DNA from: PNKC01 sp039917655
Lineage (GTDB): Bacteria > Chloroflexota > Dehalococcoidia > Tepidiformales > Tepidiformaceae
Direction: 5' to 3'
NCBI GenBank assembly: GCA_039917655.1
Contig: JBDSJC010000048.1
Coordinates: 1 to 19,776, forward strand
Length of the DNA stretch: 19,776 nt
Positions 1 through 7,393 of the stretch are shown here, piece by piece (positions within the stretch are counted from its first letter, which is position 1; every line of letters begins with the position of its first letter). A program made the position numbers and the translations under genes. Below the pieces are notes generated by a model, which saw nothing but the letters and a program-made list of their open reading frames with translations, was not told the origin of the DNA and did no database searches.

Positions 1-296
1 GGCCGGGAGATGCGCGGCAATCATGCACAGGGACGCGTTGGCAATGGGTTTCAATCCGCTCCCGACCCGAAGGCCGGGAGATGCTGACTCTTGCCTCCAC
101 GATAGCGGGTCAGTTTGTGTTTCAATCCGCTCCCGACCCGAAGGCCGGGAGATGCGATGCGAGCGCGGGCTACCTTGCGGCGGGCAAGGTTTCAATCCGC
201 TCCCGACCCGAAGGCCGGGAGATGCCGCTACGCCAAACCGTTGCACTAAACTGTTGCATGTTTCAATCCGCTCCCGACCCGAAGGCCGGGAGATGC
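1..296 (-). CRISPR. CRISPR array (right-hand end), 37-bp repeat
   Basis: Four identical 37-bp repeats lie at 48-84, 119-155, 189-225 and 260-296. Each begins GTTTCAATCC and ends GGGAGATGC on the plus strand. The last 13 bases of a fifth repeat sit at 1-13, so the array continues to the left of the window. Spacers are 14-47 (34 bp), 85-118 (34), 156-188 (33) and 226-259 (34). On the minus strand each repeat ends ATTGAAAC, the 8-nt crRNA 5' handle usual for several type I and III systems. The minus-strand repeat folds into a 9-bp stem (one G-U pair) closed by a UUCG tetraloop. The plus-strand version has an A/C mismatch and a CGAA loop. I therefore infer transcription on the minus strand. No cas gene is in the window, so subtype is not assigned. 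Confidence 0.97.
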
Positions 297-496
297 AACC
301 GGCCGCGACCGGGAAACGGAGCGAGGAGTCTACGACTCGTCTCCGTGCGGGACCATCGACGGAGGCAGACAATGGTAACCTTCAAGATTCTTGCTTCAGT
401 GGGAGAGGGGACGGGGGTGAGGGACCGACAGCCCGGCGAACGAACGCTCACTTTCTCAACTGAGTACTAGCCACCACGTCCCAGCAGGGAACACCC
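297..496 (-). promoter_or_regulatory. probable CRISPR leader region
   Basis: If the array is transcribed on the minus strand, this unannotated stretch beside an intact repeat is its leader. It holds an imperfect stem-loop at 316-346: ACGGAG pairs with CTCCGT and, inside, GAGTC pairs with GACTC around a TAC loop. An 11-bp palindrome CAAGATTCTTG lies at 383-393, in the most AT-rich part. A G-run cluster at 401-423 fits a G-quadruplex pattern. No convincing coding sequence is present; short ORFs here run through the repeats. The leader assignment rests on orientation inferred from the repeat and is not proven. Confidence 0.5.
401..423 (+). other. G-quadruplex-type motif in CRISPR leader region
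   Basis: Four runs of three or more G lie within 23 bases: 401-403, 407-410, 413-417 and 421-423, separated by AGA, AC and TGA. This matches the usual G3+N1-7 quadruplex pattern. It may also be a degenerate copy of a G-rich intergenic element; a C-rich stretch at 15751-15771 resembles it on the other strand. Whether it folds in vivo cannot be told from sequence. Confidence 0.5.
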
Positions 497-528
497 AGAG
501 AGAGGGCCGCCCAAACGGCCCTCTCTCT
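497..528 (-). terminator. strong hairpin downstream of the MFS gene
   Basis: This is a perfect 13-bp inverted repeat: AGAGAGAGGGCCG at 497-509, a 6-nt loop, and its exact complement at 516-528. It lies about 30 bp past the stop codon of the minus-strand MFS gene, before the putative CRISPR leader. It probably ends MFS transcription and insulates the array. No T-tract follows on either strand, so it is not a textbook intrinsic terminator. Confidence 0.6.
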
Positions 529-557
529 GCGTCCGGAGTCACTCGGCGCTCCCTTTC

Positions 558-1790
558 TCAGTCACGCCTCGCTAACGGGAGCTGCACCGTCTCCGCGGTG
601 CGGTGGCGGTGCAGTGTTTCGGGCATCCGGAAGAAGATAAGCGCGGCGCCCACCGCACCTACTCCGCCCATCGCGACCGAGGCGCCGCCGAGCGTGATCG
701 CCGCCGTCAGCCCAGCCACCAACAGCGGACCTCCGGCCGTGCCAAGGTCGCCGAACAGCCGCCACGCGCCGAGGAACTGGGCTCGCCCGGCTGCCGGCGA
801 GAAATCCGCGCCGAGCGTCATCACGATGCCGCTGCCCAGCCCGTTTCCAAAGCCGATGATCACGCCGACCACCGCCAACGACCAGAATTCATGCGTCAGC
901 GGAAGCAGCGCCATCCCCACGGACATGATCGTGAGGCAGGGGATGGCCACCGATTTTCTCCCCCAACGGTCCATCGCACTCCCCGCCGGATAGAAGAGCA
1001 CCATCTCCATCGCCATCGAAATCCCGAAAATCAGGCTGACCGCCGCTGCGTCCAACCCGATGTGCACCGCCCACAGCGGGAGGACACTCTGGCGCGTGGC
1101 CCGCAACGCCTGGATCGATGAAGCGCCTATCCCGGCGGTCATGAACACCTTGGCGTTCTCGCGCACCACCGTTTGCAAATTCGTGTGTCCATGGGCAGCC
1201 GGGGCGCCCACGGCGTCACGCACGAAGGCGATCAGGCACGCTGTGGCGAGCAGAGCAGCCGCCATGTGGACGTAGTACGCCCCATCCAGCCCGGCGAAAG
1301 TAGCCACCACCACGCCCGCGAACGGCCCGACAAAATTGCCCGCGCGGTTCATCCCGCCGAGCGTGGAGAGAGCACGGCCGCGCAGCTGAATCGGCACGGC
1401 CTCGGTCACGAACGTCAACCGCGCGAGCAGCCAGACCGACCAGCCGCAACCCATCAGGAACGTGAACAGCCCGAAAACGAGCGGGTTGGGGCTCCACGCG
1501 GACCCCGCCAGCGACACGATGACGAGCAGCGTCCCGGCTGTCATCGCGCGGCGTTCGCCAAATCGCGCCACCAGCCAGCCCGCGGGTACATCGAACACCA
1601 GCACGCCGATACCCCGCAGAGCGACGATGAAGCCGGCCACCGCCAAAGACGCGCCGAGGCTCTTCGCCTGCAGAGCGACGATCGGGATTACAGCTCCCTG
1701 TCCGACTGCGAACAGGAACGTTGGCAGATAGACCGAAGCCGTCAACGAGCGCAGCGTGGACGTATAAGGAGCCGGCGGTTCGGGCTGCAC
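558..1790 (-). CDS. MFS transporter
   Basis: A 410-aa major facilitator superfamily protein, most likely a drug or metabolite exporter in the cytoplasmic membrane; the substrate is unknown. Hydrophobic segments of about 20 residues recur through the whole protein, consistent with 12 helices. The loop between helices 2 and 3 (about residues 71-81) has the MFS motif A pattern, GWLVARFGERR. A second copy, GSAMDRWGRKS, marks the start of the second half, as expected for the two-fold MFS repeat. Length is typical. The start is GTG at 1790. There is no clear ribosome-binding site, but TAGATT lies exactly 6 nt upstream, consistent with a leaderless mRNA. The gene is divergent from the ABC exporter pair and ends just before a strong hairpin. 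Confidence 0.9.
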   Translation of the reverse strand: MQPEPPAPYTSTLRSLTASVYLPTFLFAVGQGAVIPIVALQAKSLGASLAVAGFIVALRGIGVLVFDVPAGWLVARFGERRAMTAGTLLVIVSLAGSAWSPNPLVFGLFTFLMGCGWSVWLLARLTFVTEAVPIQLRGRALSTLGGMNRAGNFVGPFAGVVVATFAGLDGAYYVHMAAALLATACLIAFVRDAVGAPAAHGHTNLQTVVRENAKVFMTAGIGASSIQALRATRQSVLPLWAVHIGLDAAAVSLIFGISMAMEMVLFYPAGSAMDRWGRKSVAIPCLTIMSVGMALLPLTHEFWSLAVVGVIIGFGNGLGSGIVMTLGADFSPAAGRAQFLGAWRLFGDLGTAGGPLLVAGLTAAITLGGASVAMGGVGAVGAALIFFRMPETLHRHRTAETVQLPLARRD

Positions 1791-1796
1791 GGCCCA

Positions 1797-1802
1797 AATC
1801 TA
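1797..1802 (-). promoter_or_regulatory. putative -10 box, leaderless MFS start
   Basis: The minus strand reads TAGATT, then 6 nt, then the GTG start of the MFS gene at 1790. With the usual -12 to -7 position of a -10 hexamer, transcription would begin on the G of GTG. No -35 hexamer is recognisable 16-18 bp upstream. Confidence 0.45.
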
Positions 1803-1898
1803 CGGGTGACGGGGGTGGCGCGCTACGTAGGCGGCCCCTCCCGCTCCCGCCTCACCTTAAGCCCAGGCCACCCACGTACCTTCACCTTCGCGTTAGGG

Positions 1899-1904
1899 TA
1901 TGCT
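1899..1904 (+). promoter_or_regulatory. putative -10 box of the ABC exporter operon
   Basis: TATGCT matches four of six consensus -10 positions and lies in the divergent region upstream of the exporter genes. A start near 1911 would give a leader of about 20 nt containing GGGGG at 1918-1922, just before the TTG codon at 1931. No good -35 element is visible. Confidence 0.3.
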
Positions 1905-1930
1905 ACCCTCCTCTACTGGGGGACATTCTC

Positions 1931-3853
1931 TTGCGCTATCTGCTCCGCCTTGGGCACTACCTCAAGCCGTACAAAAAATCGTTAATCATCGCCTGGCTCT
2001 GCGTCCTCTTCGCTGGCGCCTTCGTCATGATTAGCCCGCTCCTCATCCGCTACGCCATCAACTTCGGCCTCTCACCGGTGCGCGATTCCAACGACAAGCT
2101 CATCGGCCTCAATGGCAACGAGCAACTGCTGATCTACGGGGCTCTGGCGATCATCGTCTTTGCCATCGGCCGCGGGCTTGCCTCGTTCGGACAGCAGTAC
2201 CTCGGCGAATCCATCGGTCAGAGCGTGGCCTACGACATCCGCAACGGCATCTACGACAACCTTCAGCGCCTGAGCTACGCCTACCACGACAAAGTGCAGA
2301 CCGGCCAGGTCATGTCTCGCGCCACTCAGGACGTGGAGAACATCCGCATCTTCATCAACATGGGTGCGCTGCGCCTGGGCTATATCGCGCTGATCCTCCT
2401 GATCTCCGTCGGCGGCATGTTCATCATCAACTGGGAGCTGGCGCTGGTGAGCGTTGTCACGCTGCCGATCATCGCCTGGCGGTCGATCGTTGTGAGCGCC
2501 CGCATGCGTCCGCTCTGGATGCAGATTCAACAAAACCAGGCCGAGATGACGCAGATCGCGGAAGAAGGCCTCACCGGCATCCGCGTGGTCAAGGCGTTCA
2601 GCCGCGAACCGTTCGAGAGCGCGAAGTTCGCCAAATCGGCCAAAGCTCAGGCCGACATGAACTACACGCAGGCCCGCCAGATGGCCACCCACGGCCCATT
2701 GATGACCGGCCTCTCCATGTTCCAGGTCGCGCTCACCGTTGGTTTCGGCTCTTACCTCATCTCCCAGGGCAACCTCAAGGCCGCCGACCTCCTCACCTTC
2801 ACGCTCTGGCTGAACCTCCTCCAGCTCCCGGTGCGCATGCTCGGCTTCATCATCACCATCGTCGCGCGAAGCATCAGCTCGGCTGAGCGTGTGTTCGAAC
2901 TGATCGATGCCCAGTCCGCTGTCCAGGAGAAAGCCAACGCCCCCGCCCTCGAAGGCGTCACCGGCCACGTCCGTTTCGAAGGCGTCGGCTTCGGCTACGA
3001 CAACCTCAGCGCGGTCCTCGAAGGCGTGGATATCGACGCCAAACCCGGCCAGGTGATCGCCCTCCTCGGGCCTACCGGCAGCGGCAAGTCCACCGTCGTC
3101 AACCTCATCCCCCGCTTCTACGATGTCACCGCCGGCAAGATCACGATCGATGGCACGGACCTGCGAGACGTCACGATCGATTCGCTGCGGCGGAACATCG
3201 GCATCGTCCAGCAGGACGTTTTTCTCTTTATCGGGACGATTCGCGACAACATCGCCTACGGGCGGCCCGAAGCGACTCAGGAAGACATCGAAAAGGCAGC
3301 CAAAGCGGCCCGCATCCACGACTTCATCGTCAGCCTCCCCTACGGCTACGAGGAGTGGGTGGGCGAGCGCGGCGTCACGCTTTCGGGAGGCCAGAAGCAG
3401 CGCATCGCTATCGCCCGCACTCTTCTGCTGGACCCCAGGATCCTGATCTTCGATGACTCCACGGCCAGCGTAGACTCGCAGACCGAGTTCCTCATCCAAC
3501 AGGCCCTCCAGGAGCTGATGAAGGGCCGCACCACATTCGTTATCGCCCAGCGCCTCCGCACGGTGATGCGCGCCGACGAGATTATCGTCCTCCAGGACGG
3601 CAAGGTGGTGCAGCGCGGCACGCACACCCAACTGCTCGAAGAAGAAGGCCTCTACCGCCGCATCTTCGACCTTGAACTGCGCGACCAGGAGCAGGCGCTC
3701 GGACGGCCGACGGCCGGCGCTGACTCTCGCGACGCCGAGCCGGCGCTTGCCAACGGCAACGGCGCCCGGAACGGCAGTGGCCACGAACTCCCGCCGCGGG
3801 CGGGCGTCCCCTCGCTCGCCGCTGCCGAACGCTCGTCCGGGGGCGCCTCATGA
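1931..3853 (+). CDS. heterodimeric ABC exporter half, degenerate-site subunit
   Basis: A half-transporter of about 640 aa: an N-terminal six-helix ABC exporter membrane domain (roughly residues 15-310) followed by a nucleotide-binding domain. Visible motifs are Walker A GPTGSGKS (380-387), Q-loop VQQD, signature LSGGQ (484-488) and Walker B ILIFDD (catalytic position D509 rather than Glu). The switch residue is Gln540 rather than His. Loss of both catalytic Glu and His marks the degenerate-site partner of heterodimeric exporters such as TM287/288 or BmrCD. The open frame extends upstream, but that sequence is proline/arginine-rich and overlaps the divergent MFS gene. I chose TTG at 1931 because GGGGG precedes it and the protein then begins like family members. 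The tail after about residue 595 is low-complexity. It is followed closely by its partner gene. Confidence 0.88.
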   Translation: MRYLLRLGHYLKPYKKSLIIAWLCVLFAGAFVMISPLLIRYAINFGLSPVRDSNDKLIGLNGNEQLLIYGALAIIVFAIGRGLASFGQQYLGESIGQSVAYDIRNGIYDNLQRLSYAYHDKVQTGQVMSRATQDVENIRIFINMGALRLGYIALILLISVGGMFIINWELALVSVVTLPIIAWRSIVVSARMRPLWMQIQQNQAEMTQIAEEGLTGIRVVKAFSREPFESAKFAKSAKAQADMNYTQARQMATHGPLMTGLSMFQVALTVGFGSYLISQGNLKAADLLTFTLWLNLLQLPVRMLGFIITIVARSISSAERVFELIDAQSAVQEKANAPALEGVTGHVRFEGVGFGYDNLSAVLEGVDIDAKPGQVIALLGPTGSGKSTVVNLIPRFYDVTAGKITIDGTDLRDVTIDSLRRNIGIVQQDVFLFIGTIRDNIAYGRPEATQEDIEKAAKAARIHDFIVSLPYGYEEWVGERGVTLSGGQKQRIAIARTLLLDPRILIFDDSTASVDSQTEFLIQQALQELMKGRTTFVIAQRLRTVMRADEIIVLQDGKVVQRGTHTQLLEEEGLYRRIFDLELRDQEQALGRPTAGADSRDAEPALANGNGARNGSGHELPPRAGVPSLAAAERSSGGAS

Positions 3854-3886
3854 CCATCTCGTCGAACAACCGGTCCCTCGCAACTG

Positions 3887-3892
3887 AAGGAG
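3887..3892 (+). promoter_or_regulatory. ribosome-binding site of second ABC exporter gene
   Basis: AAGGAG lies 7 nt before the ATG at 3900 and fixes that start. An ATG at 3850 overlapping the upstream stop codon is in a different frame. Confidence 0.8.
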
Positions 3893-3899
3893 CATCGCA

Positions 3900-5867
3900 A
3901 TGGGAATGATGGGTGGTGGCGCAGGCGCGGGAGGCTGGAGCACCGGTATCGGGGGCCAGACCATGGGTCCCAACCGCAGCCGCGGCGCGGACGGCTGGGA
4001 CGACGACAGCTACGGCAAGGCCTACGACGCGGATGTTGTCCGGCGGCTGCTGCCGTACCTCCGAGGCTACAAGAAACAGGCCATCCTTGCGTTCGTCTGC
4101 ATGATCGTTTCAGCGGTCACGAGCTTCATTCAGCCCTTGCTTATCGGCCTCACCGTGAAGGCCGGCATCCAGAATGACAATCGGCTGGTCGGCATCCTCT
4201 TCGCCATCATGGTGGTGATGGCCGTCTTCAGCTGGCTCTCGGCCTACATCCAGCAGCTCACCACGGCCTGGATGGGCAACCGCCTCCTCCTGCAGCTGCG
4301 CAGCGAAATGTACGACCACATGCAAGGCCTCTCGCTCAGCTTCTACGATGAGATGGAAGTCGGCCGCATGATCAGCCGCCTGACTAGCGACGTCACCGTC
4401 ATGCAAGAACTGCTGACCTCCGGCTCGCTCACCTTCGCCGCGGACTTCGTTGGCCTCGGCGTTGTCGTCGTCGTCTTGCTCTTCCTCGATTGGCAGCTTG
4501 CGCTGGTGACCTTCGCCGTTGTCCCTCCGCTGGTCCTGATCATGGTCTGGTGGGCAAAACACGCCAAGGCCGCTTTCGTCAACGTGCGCATCAAGATCAG
4601 CGCGCTCTACGGGACATTGGCCGAAAACGTCTCGGGCGTCCGCGCTGTCCAGTCCATGTCCCGCGAAGACGAAAACGCGAAGCGCTTCGACGCTCTCAAC
4701 CAGGACAACCGCAAGGCGAACATCTGGGCCGGGATGCTCAGCGCCGCGATCATGCCCGTGATCGAACTGGCAGTGGCGATCGCCACCTGCGCCGTCGTCA
4801 TCGTCGGTGGCTTACGCGCGCTCAACGCCGATTCGCTGGACCAGGCGCAAGTGGCGACGCTGTTCGCCGTGCTCACCGCCTTCACGCTCTACGTCGGCCG
4901 CTTCTTCGACCCCATCCGCGACCTGGTACTCCAGTACACCATGCTCCAGCGCGCCATGGCCGGCGGCGAACGTATCTTCGAGGTGCTCGACACGAAACCC
5001 CGCATCATGGACAAGGAAGACGCGCTCGAACTCGAAACCGTCGAAGGGCGCGTCGATTTCGACAACGTCGAGTTCCACTACATCGAAGGTGTGCCGATCC
5101 TGCGCGGCATCGACCTGCACGTGAATCCGGGCGAGACGATCGCCTTCGTCGGCCACACGGGCGCAGGCAAAACCACCATTACCTCCCTGGTCAGCCGTGG
5201 ATACGAAGTGACCGCCGGCGCGATCCGCATCGATGGCCACGACATCCGCGATGTGAAACGCCGTTCGCTCACAAAGCACATGGGCGTCGTCCTCCAGAAC
5301 CCCTACCTGTTCAGCGGCACAATCCGCGAAAATATCGCCTATGGACGCCCCGAGGCAACCGACGCAGCGGTCCGCGAAGCGGCCTCTGCCGTGGGTGCGG
5401 ACGAGTTTATCGAGCGCCTCGATCAGGGCTACGACACCGTCCTTCAGCAGCGCGGCCAGAACCTTTCGGTTGGCCAGCGCCAACTGATCAGCTTCGCCCG
5501 CGCAATCCTCGCCCAGCCGCGCATCCTCGTCCTGGATGAAGCAACGGCCTACGTGGACACGCAGACCGAGGTAATCATCCAGAAGGCCCTACGCGGGTTG
5601 CTCAAGAACCGCACCTCGTTCGTCATCGCCCACCGCCTCAGCACGATCCGCGAAGCGACCCGCATCGTGGTGCTGGACCAGGGCCTGATCGCCGAGGTCG
5701 GCTCGCACGAGGAACTGCTCGAACACAACGGCATTTACGCCAACCTCTACAAGATGACCTACGAGCAGGAGCAGCAGAAGCAAACCGAGTCGATGGTCGG
5801 CGAAGACGAGGCGTTCGCCCGCCGCCGCCAGGGCGAACTCGCACCAGCACCCGCCGCCGGCGGGTAG
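3900..5867 (+). CDS. heterodimeric ABC exporter half, catalytic-site subunit
   Basis: A 655-aa half-transporter that pairs with the preceding gene. A glycine-rich, probably disordered N-terminus (about 35 residues) precedes the six-helix membrane domain (about 50-340) and the nucleotide-binding domain. Motifs are Walker A GHTGAGKT (418-425), Q-loop VLQNPYLFSG, signature LSVGQ (522-526, non-canonical), Walker B ILVLDE with catalytic E547, and switch H578. The altered signature and intact Walker B/His are the exact mirror of the partner. The dimer would thus have one consensus site (this Walker A/B with the partner's LSGGQ) and one degenerate site. The substrate is unknown; multidrug or lipid export is typical for the family. 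The stop is TAG at 5865-5867. Confidence 0.92.
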   Translation: MGMMGGGAGAGGWSTGIGGQTMGPNRSRGADGWDDDSYGKAYDADVVRRLLPYLRGYKKQAILAFVCMIVSAVTSFIQPLLIGLTVKAGIQNDNRLVGILFAIMVVMAVFSWLSAYIQQLTTAWMGNRLLLQLRSEMYDHMQGLSLSFYDEMEVGRMISRLTSDVTVMQELLTSGSLTFAADFVGLGVVVVVLLFLDWQLALVTFAVVPPLVLIMVWWAKHAKAAFVNVRIKISALYGTLAENVSGVRAVQSMSREDENAKRFDALNQDNRKANIWAGMLSAAIMPVIELAVAIATCAVVIVGGLRALNADSLDQAQVATLFAVLTAFTLYVGRFFDPIRDLVLQYTMLQRAMAGGERIFEVLDTKPRIMDKEDALELETVEGRVDFDNVEFHYIEGVPILRGIDLHVNPGETIAFVGHTGAGKTTITSLVSRGYEVTAGAIRIDGHDIRDVKRRSLTKHMGVVLQNPYLFSGTIRENIAYGRPEATDAAVREAASAVGADEFIERLDQGYDTVLQQRGQNLSVGQRQLISFARAILAQPRILVLDEATAYVDTQTEVIIQKALRGLLKNRTSFVIAHRLSTIREATRIVVLDQGLIAEVGSHEELLEHNGIYANLYKMTYEQEQQKQTESMVGEDEAFARRRQGELAPAPAAGG

Positions 5868-5888
5868 GCGGACGCAACGGCCGACACG

Positions 5889-6152
5889 ATGGCGGACGCC
5901 GTGACCGTTGTCGCCCGCCGCGACATCCGCGCTGGCGAGGAGGTGACGGTGGACTATGCCCTCCAGACCGGGCAGCCAGTGCCGCTGCTGGAAGTGCCGT
6001 GTGCCTGTGGCGCGCTCGATTGTCGCGGCACGATCACGGGCGACGACTGGCGGCTGCCGGCCGTCCGGGCCAAGTACGCCGGCCACTTCGCGCCGTTCAT
6101 CAACAGGCGGATTGAAGCTCCTGGGGCCGGTCGGATGTCAAGTTCGCCCTAA
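5889..6152 (+). pseudogene. SET-domain protein, C-terminal half only
   Basis: An 87-codon reading frame matching the last part of bacterial SET-domain protein-lysine methyltransferases. It shows the strand RRDIRAGEEVTVDYA, carrying the conserved Tyr (Y23), then a post-SET cysteine cluster C38-x-C40-x4-C45 followed by RGTITGDDW. Family members are normally about twice this length. The N-terminal SET half and the NHSC-type motif that completes the SAM pocket and the zinc site are absent. Upstream sequence contains only the exporter stop codon 21 nt away, in the same frame. No ribosome-binding site is seen. The last 15 or so residues are not family-like, and the stop overlaps the stop of the convergent cassette gene. 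It is most likely a non-functional remnant; an independent short protein is less likely. Confidence 0.7.
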
Positions 6153-7393
6153 ACGTCGCCTAGGCGCACAGTCTCTGGTGTGCCGCTGGCGTCTGTAAGA
6201 CCGAGGTCAGCGTCGAGGGCGTCTAGCTCGAGCAACTCGTATTTGACTGACTCTTCGTCGGTTGTGGTAGTCGTGGATCGCACTTCTCGTATTAGTGCGG
6301 AGTACTGATCGTTCAGGGTGGCGCGACCGAGTTGCTCCGCAGCGGTTCCGAGTACTCGACCGGAGAATCGCTGGCCGTCGGCATGCGACGTCAGTGTGAA
6401 CCTCTGCGAATGGACGTCGCCCATGGTCAGTATTCCCTCCACGCGGTACTCCTCCGGCGGTACGGATTCGAACTCACTGATCACTCGCGCCGCGACACCC
6501 GCCTCGCCTGAAGTCATCTTGACCGTCCGGTAATCTCTCGTGGGCGACGCCCAGTCGAACTGAAGTGACACGCCCGCGTCGGCCACCGATCTCAAAAACT
6601 GGCGATAGCGAACAGCGGAACGAACCTTCAGCGGAGCCAGGACTTCCCGCACCTGGACACGTTCAGCTCCCGCGTCCAACAAGTCAGAGAATGTGCGAAG
6701 CGAGTCTCTAGCCAGGGAGTCGCCAAAAAGGTCTGGGAGTTCGTCGACCGCTAATTCGAGGCCGAACGAACCGGAATAGGTTGAAACTACTGACATCTGC
6801 GTCCGGGTACGCAAAGCTTCCGGAACCGTTCCCCGAGCGGTCGGCCTCCCAACCAAAACCTGTCCGATGGCATCGATAGTCTCTTGGAAGGTGGACAACA
6901 CGTGGCCCACGATCCTCGCGGGACCCTCGATTCGGCGAGGATCCGAAAATCCTAGTCTCAGCCCCACCGTCTCACGATTCGACTGAATTGCGTGCCTCGC
7001 GAAATCGGGGAATCGAGTGTATTCGGTTGACGTGATCGGCAGTTCTCGAAGCCGGACATCTGACAGAGGCAAGTACTCGGGTCGGACGTTCGCCGCTAAG
7101 ATCGGCGTTGCCGAGTCATACTCGTCGGACACCTCAACCAAGTAAACGAAGTTGTCCTCGGGGGCCGCAAATGCCGTCCTGAGATCCAGTCGCCCACTGG
7201 CAAGCTCCGCGAGTCGTAGTTCGGACGTAGGAACGTAAAGCCAAGTCTCGACTTCGCCCTCATCCACCCAGACTGCAAGATAGCGGACGTCGGAATTGTT
7301 CCGACATGAGAACAATCGCGGCCCGTCGAACTGCTCAAAAACGTCAAGGACTTGCAGTTCGCCAAGAATCGTGGCCTGTGGAAGGATTGTCAC
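6149..7393 (-). CDS. uncharacterised protein, DUF6575-like
   Basis: A 414-aa soluble protein of unknown function. The N-terminal part (TILGELQVLDVFEQFDGPRL, then FSCRNNSDVRYLAVWVDE) resembles, from memory, the uncharacterised DUF6575 family; this is not verified. The central and C-terminal parts look alpha/beta with no membrane segment or catalytic motif I can name. A Thr-rich stretch (TTTTTDEES) lies near the C-terminus. The open frame continues upstream, but GTG at 7393 is the better start: GAGGGAG precedes it and it overlaps the stop of the upstream gene as GTGA, implying translational coupling. Codon third positions are visibly less GC-biased than in flanking genes, suggesting recent transfer. 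The role may be defence- or stress-related, but no sequence feature proves this. Confidence 0.75.
   Translation of the reverse strand: MTILPQATILGELQVLDVFEQFDGPRLFSCRNNSDVRYLAVWVDEGEVETWLYVPTSELRLAELASGRLDLRTAFAAPEDNFVYLVEVSDEYDSATPILAANVRPEYLPLSDVRLRELPITSTEYTRFPDFARHAIQSNRETVGLRLGFSDPRRIEGPARIVGHVLSTFQETIDAIGQVLVGRPTARGTVPEALRTRTQMSVVSTYSGSFGLELAVDELPDLFGDSLARDSLRTFSDLLDAGAERVQVREVLAPLKVRSAVRYRQFLRSVADAGVSLQFDWASPTRDYRTVKMTSGEAGVAARVISEFESVPPEEYRVEGILTMGDVHSQRFTLTSHADGQRFSGRVLGTAAEQLGRATLNDQYSALIREVRSTTTTTDEESVKYELLELDALDADLGLTDASGTPETVRLGDV

Noticed and set aside
23..470. Overlapping open frames across the CRISPR array
   Set aside because: They translate the repeat units (recurrent NPLPTRRPGDA and QSAPDPKAGRC strings) and are not genes.
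1721..1930. 70-codon N-terminal extension of the first ABC exporter gene
   Set aside because: It overlaps the divergent MFS gene, is Pro/Arg-rich and unlike the family N-terminus; TTG 1931 with GGGGG upstream is better.
2072..3784. 570-codon open frame on the minus strand
   Set aside because: It lies wholly opposite the ABC exporter gene, has a skewed Asp/Glu/His/Arg-rich composition and shows no domain; a shadow of GC-rich coding DNA.
5865..6152. Programmed readthrough of TAG to fuse the exporter with the SET remnant
   Set aside because: No stimulatory structure or family precedent is visible; a simple remnant explains the arrangement.
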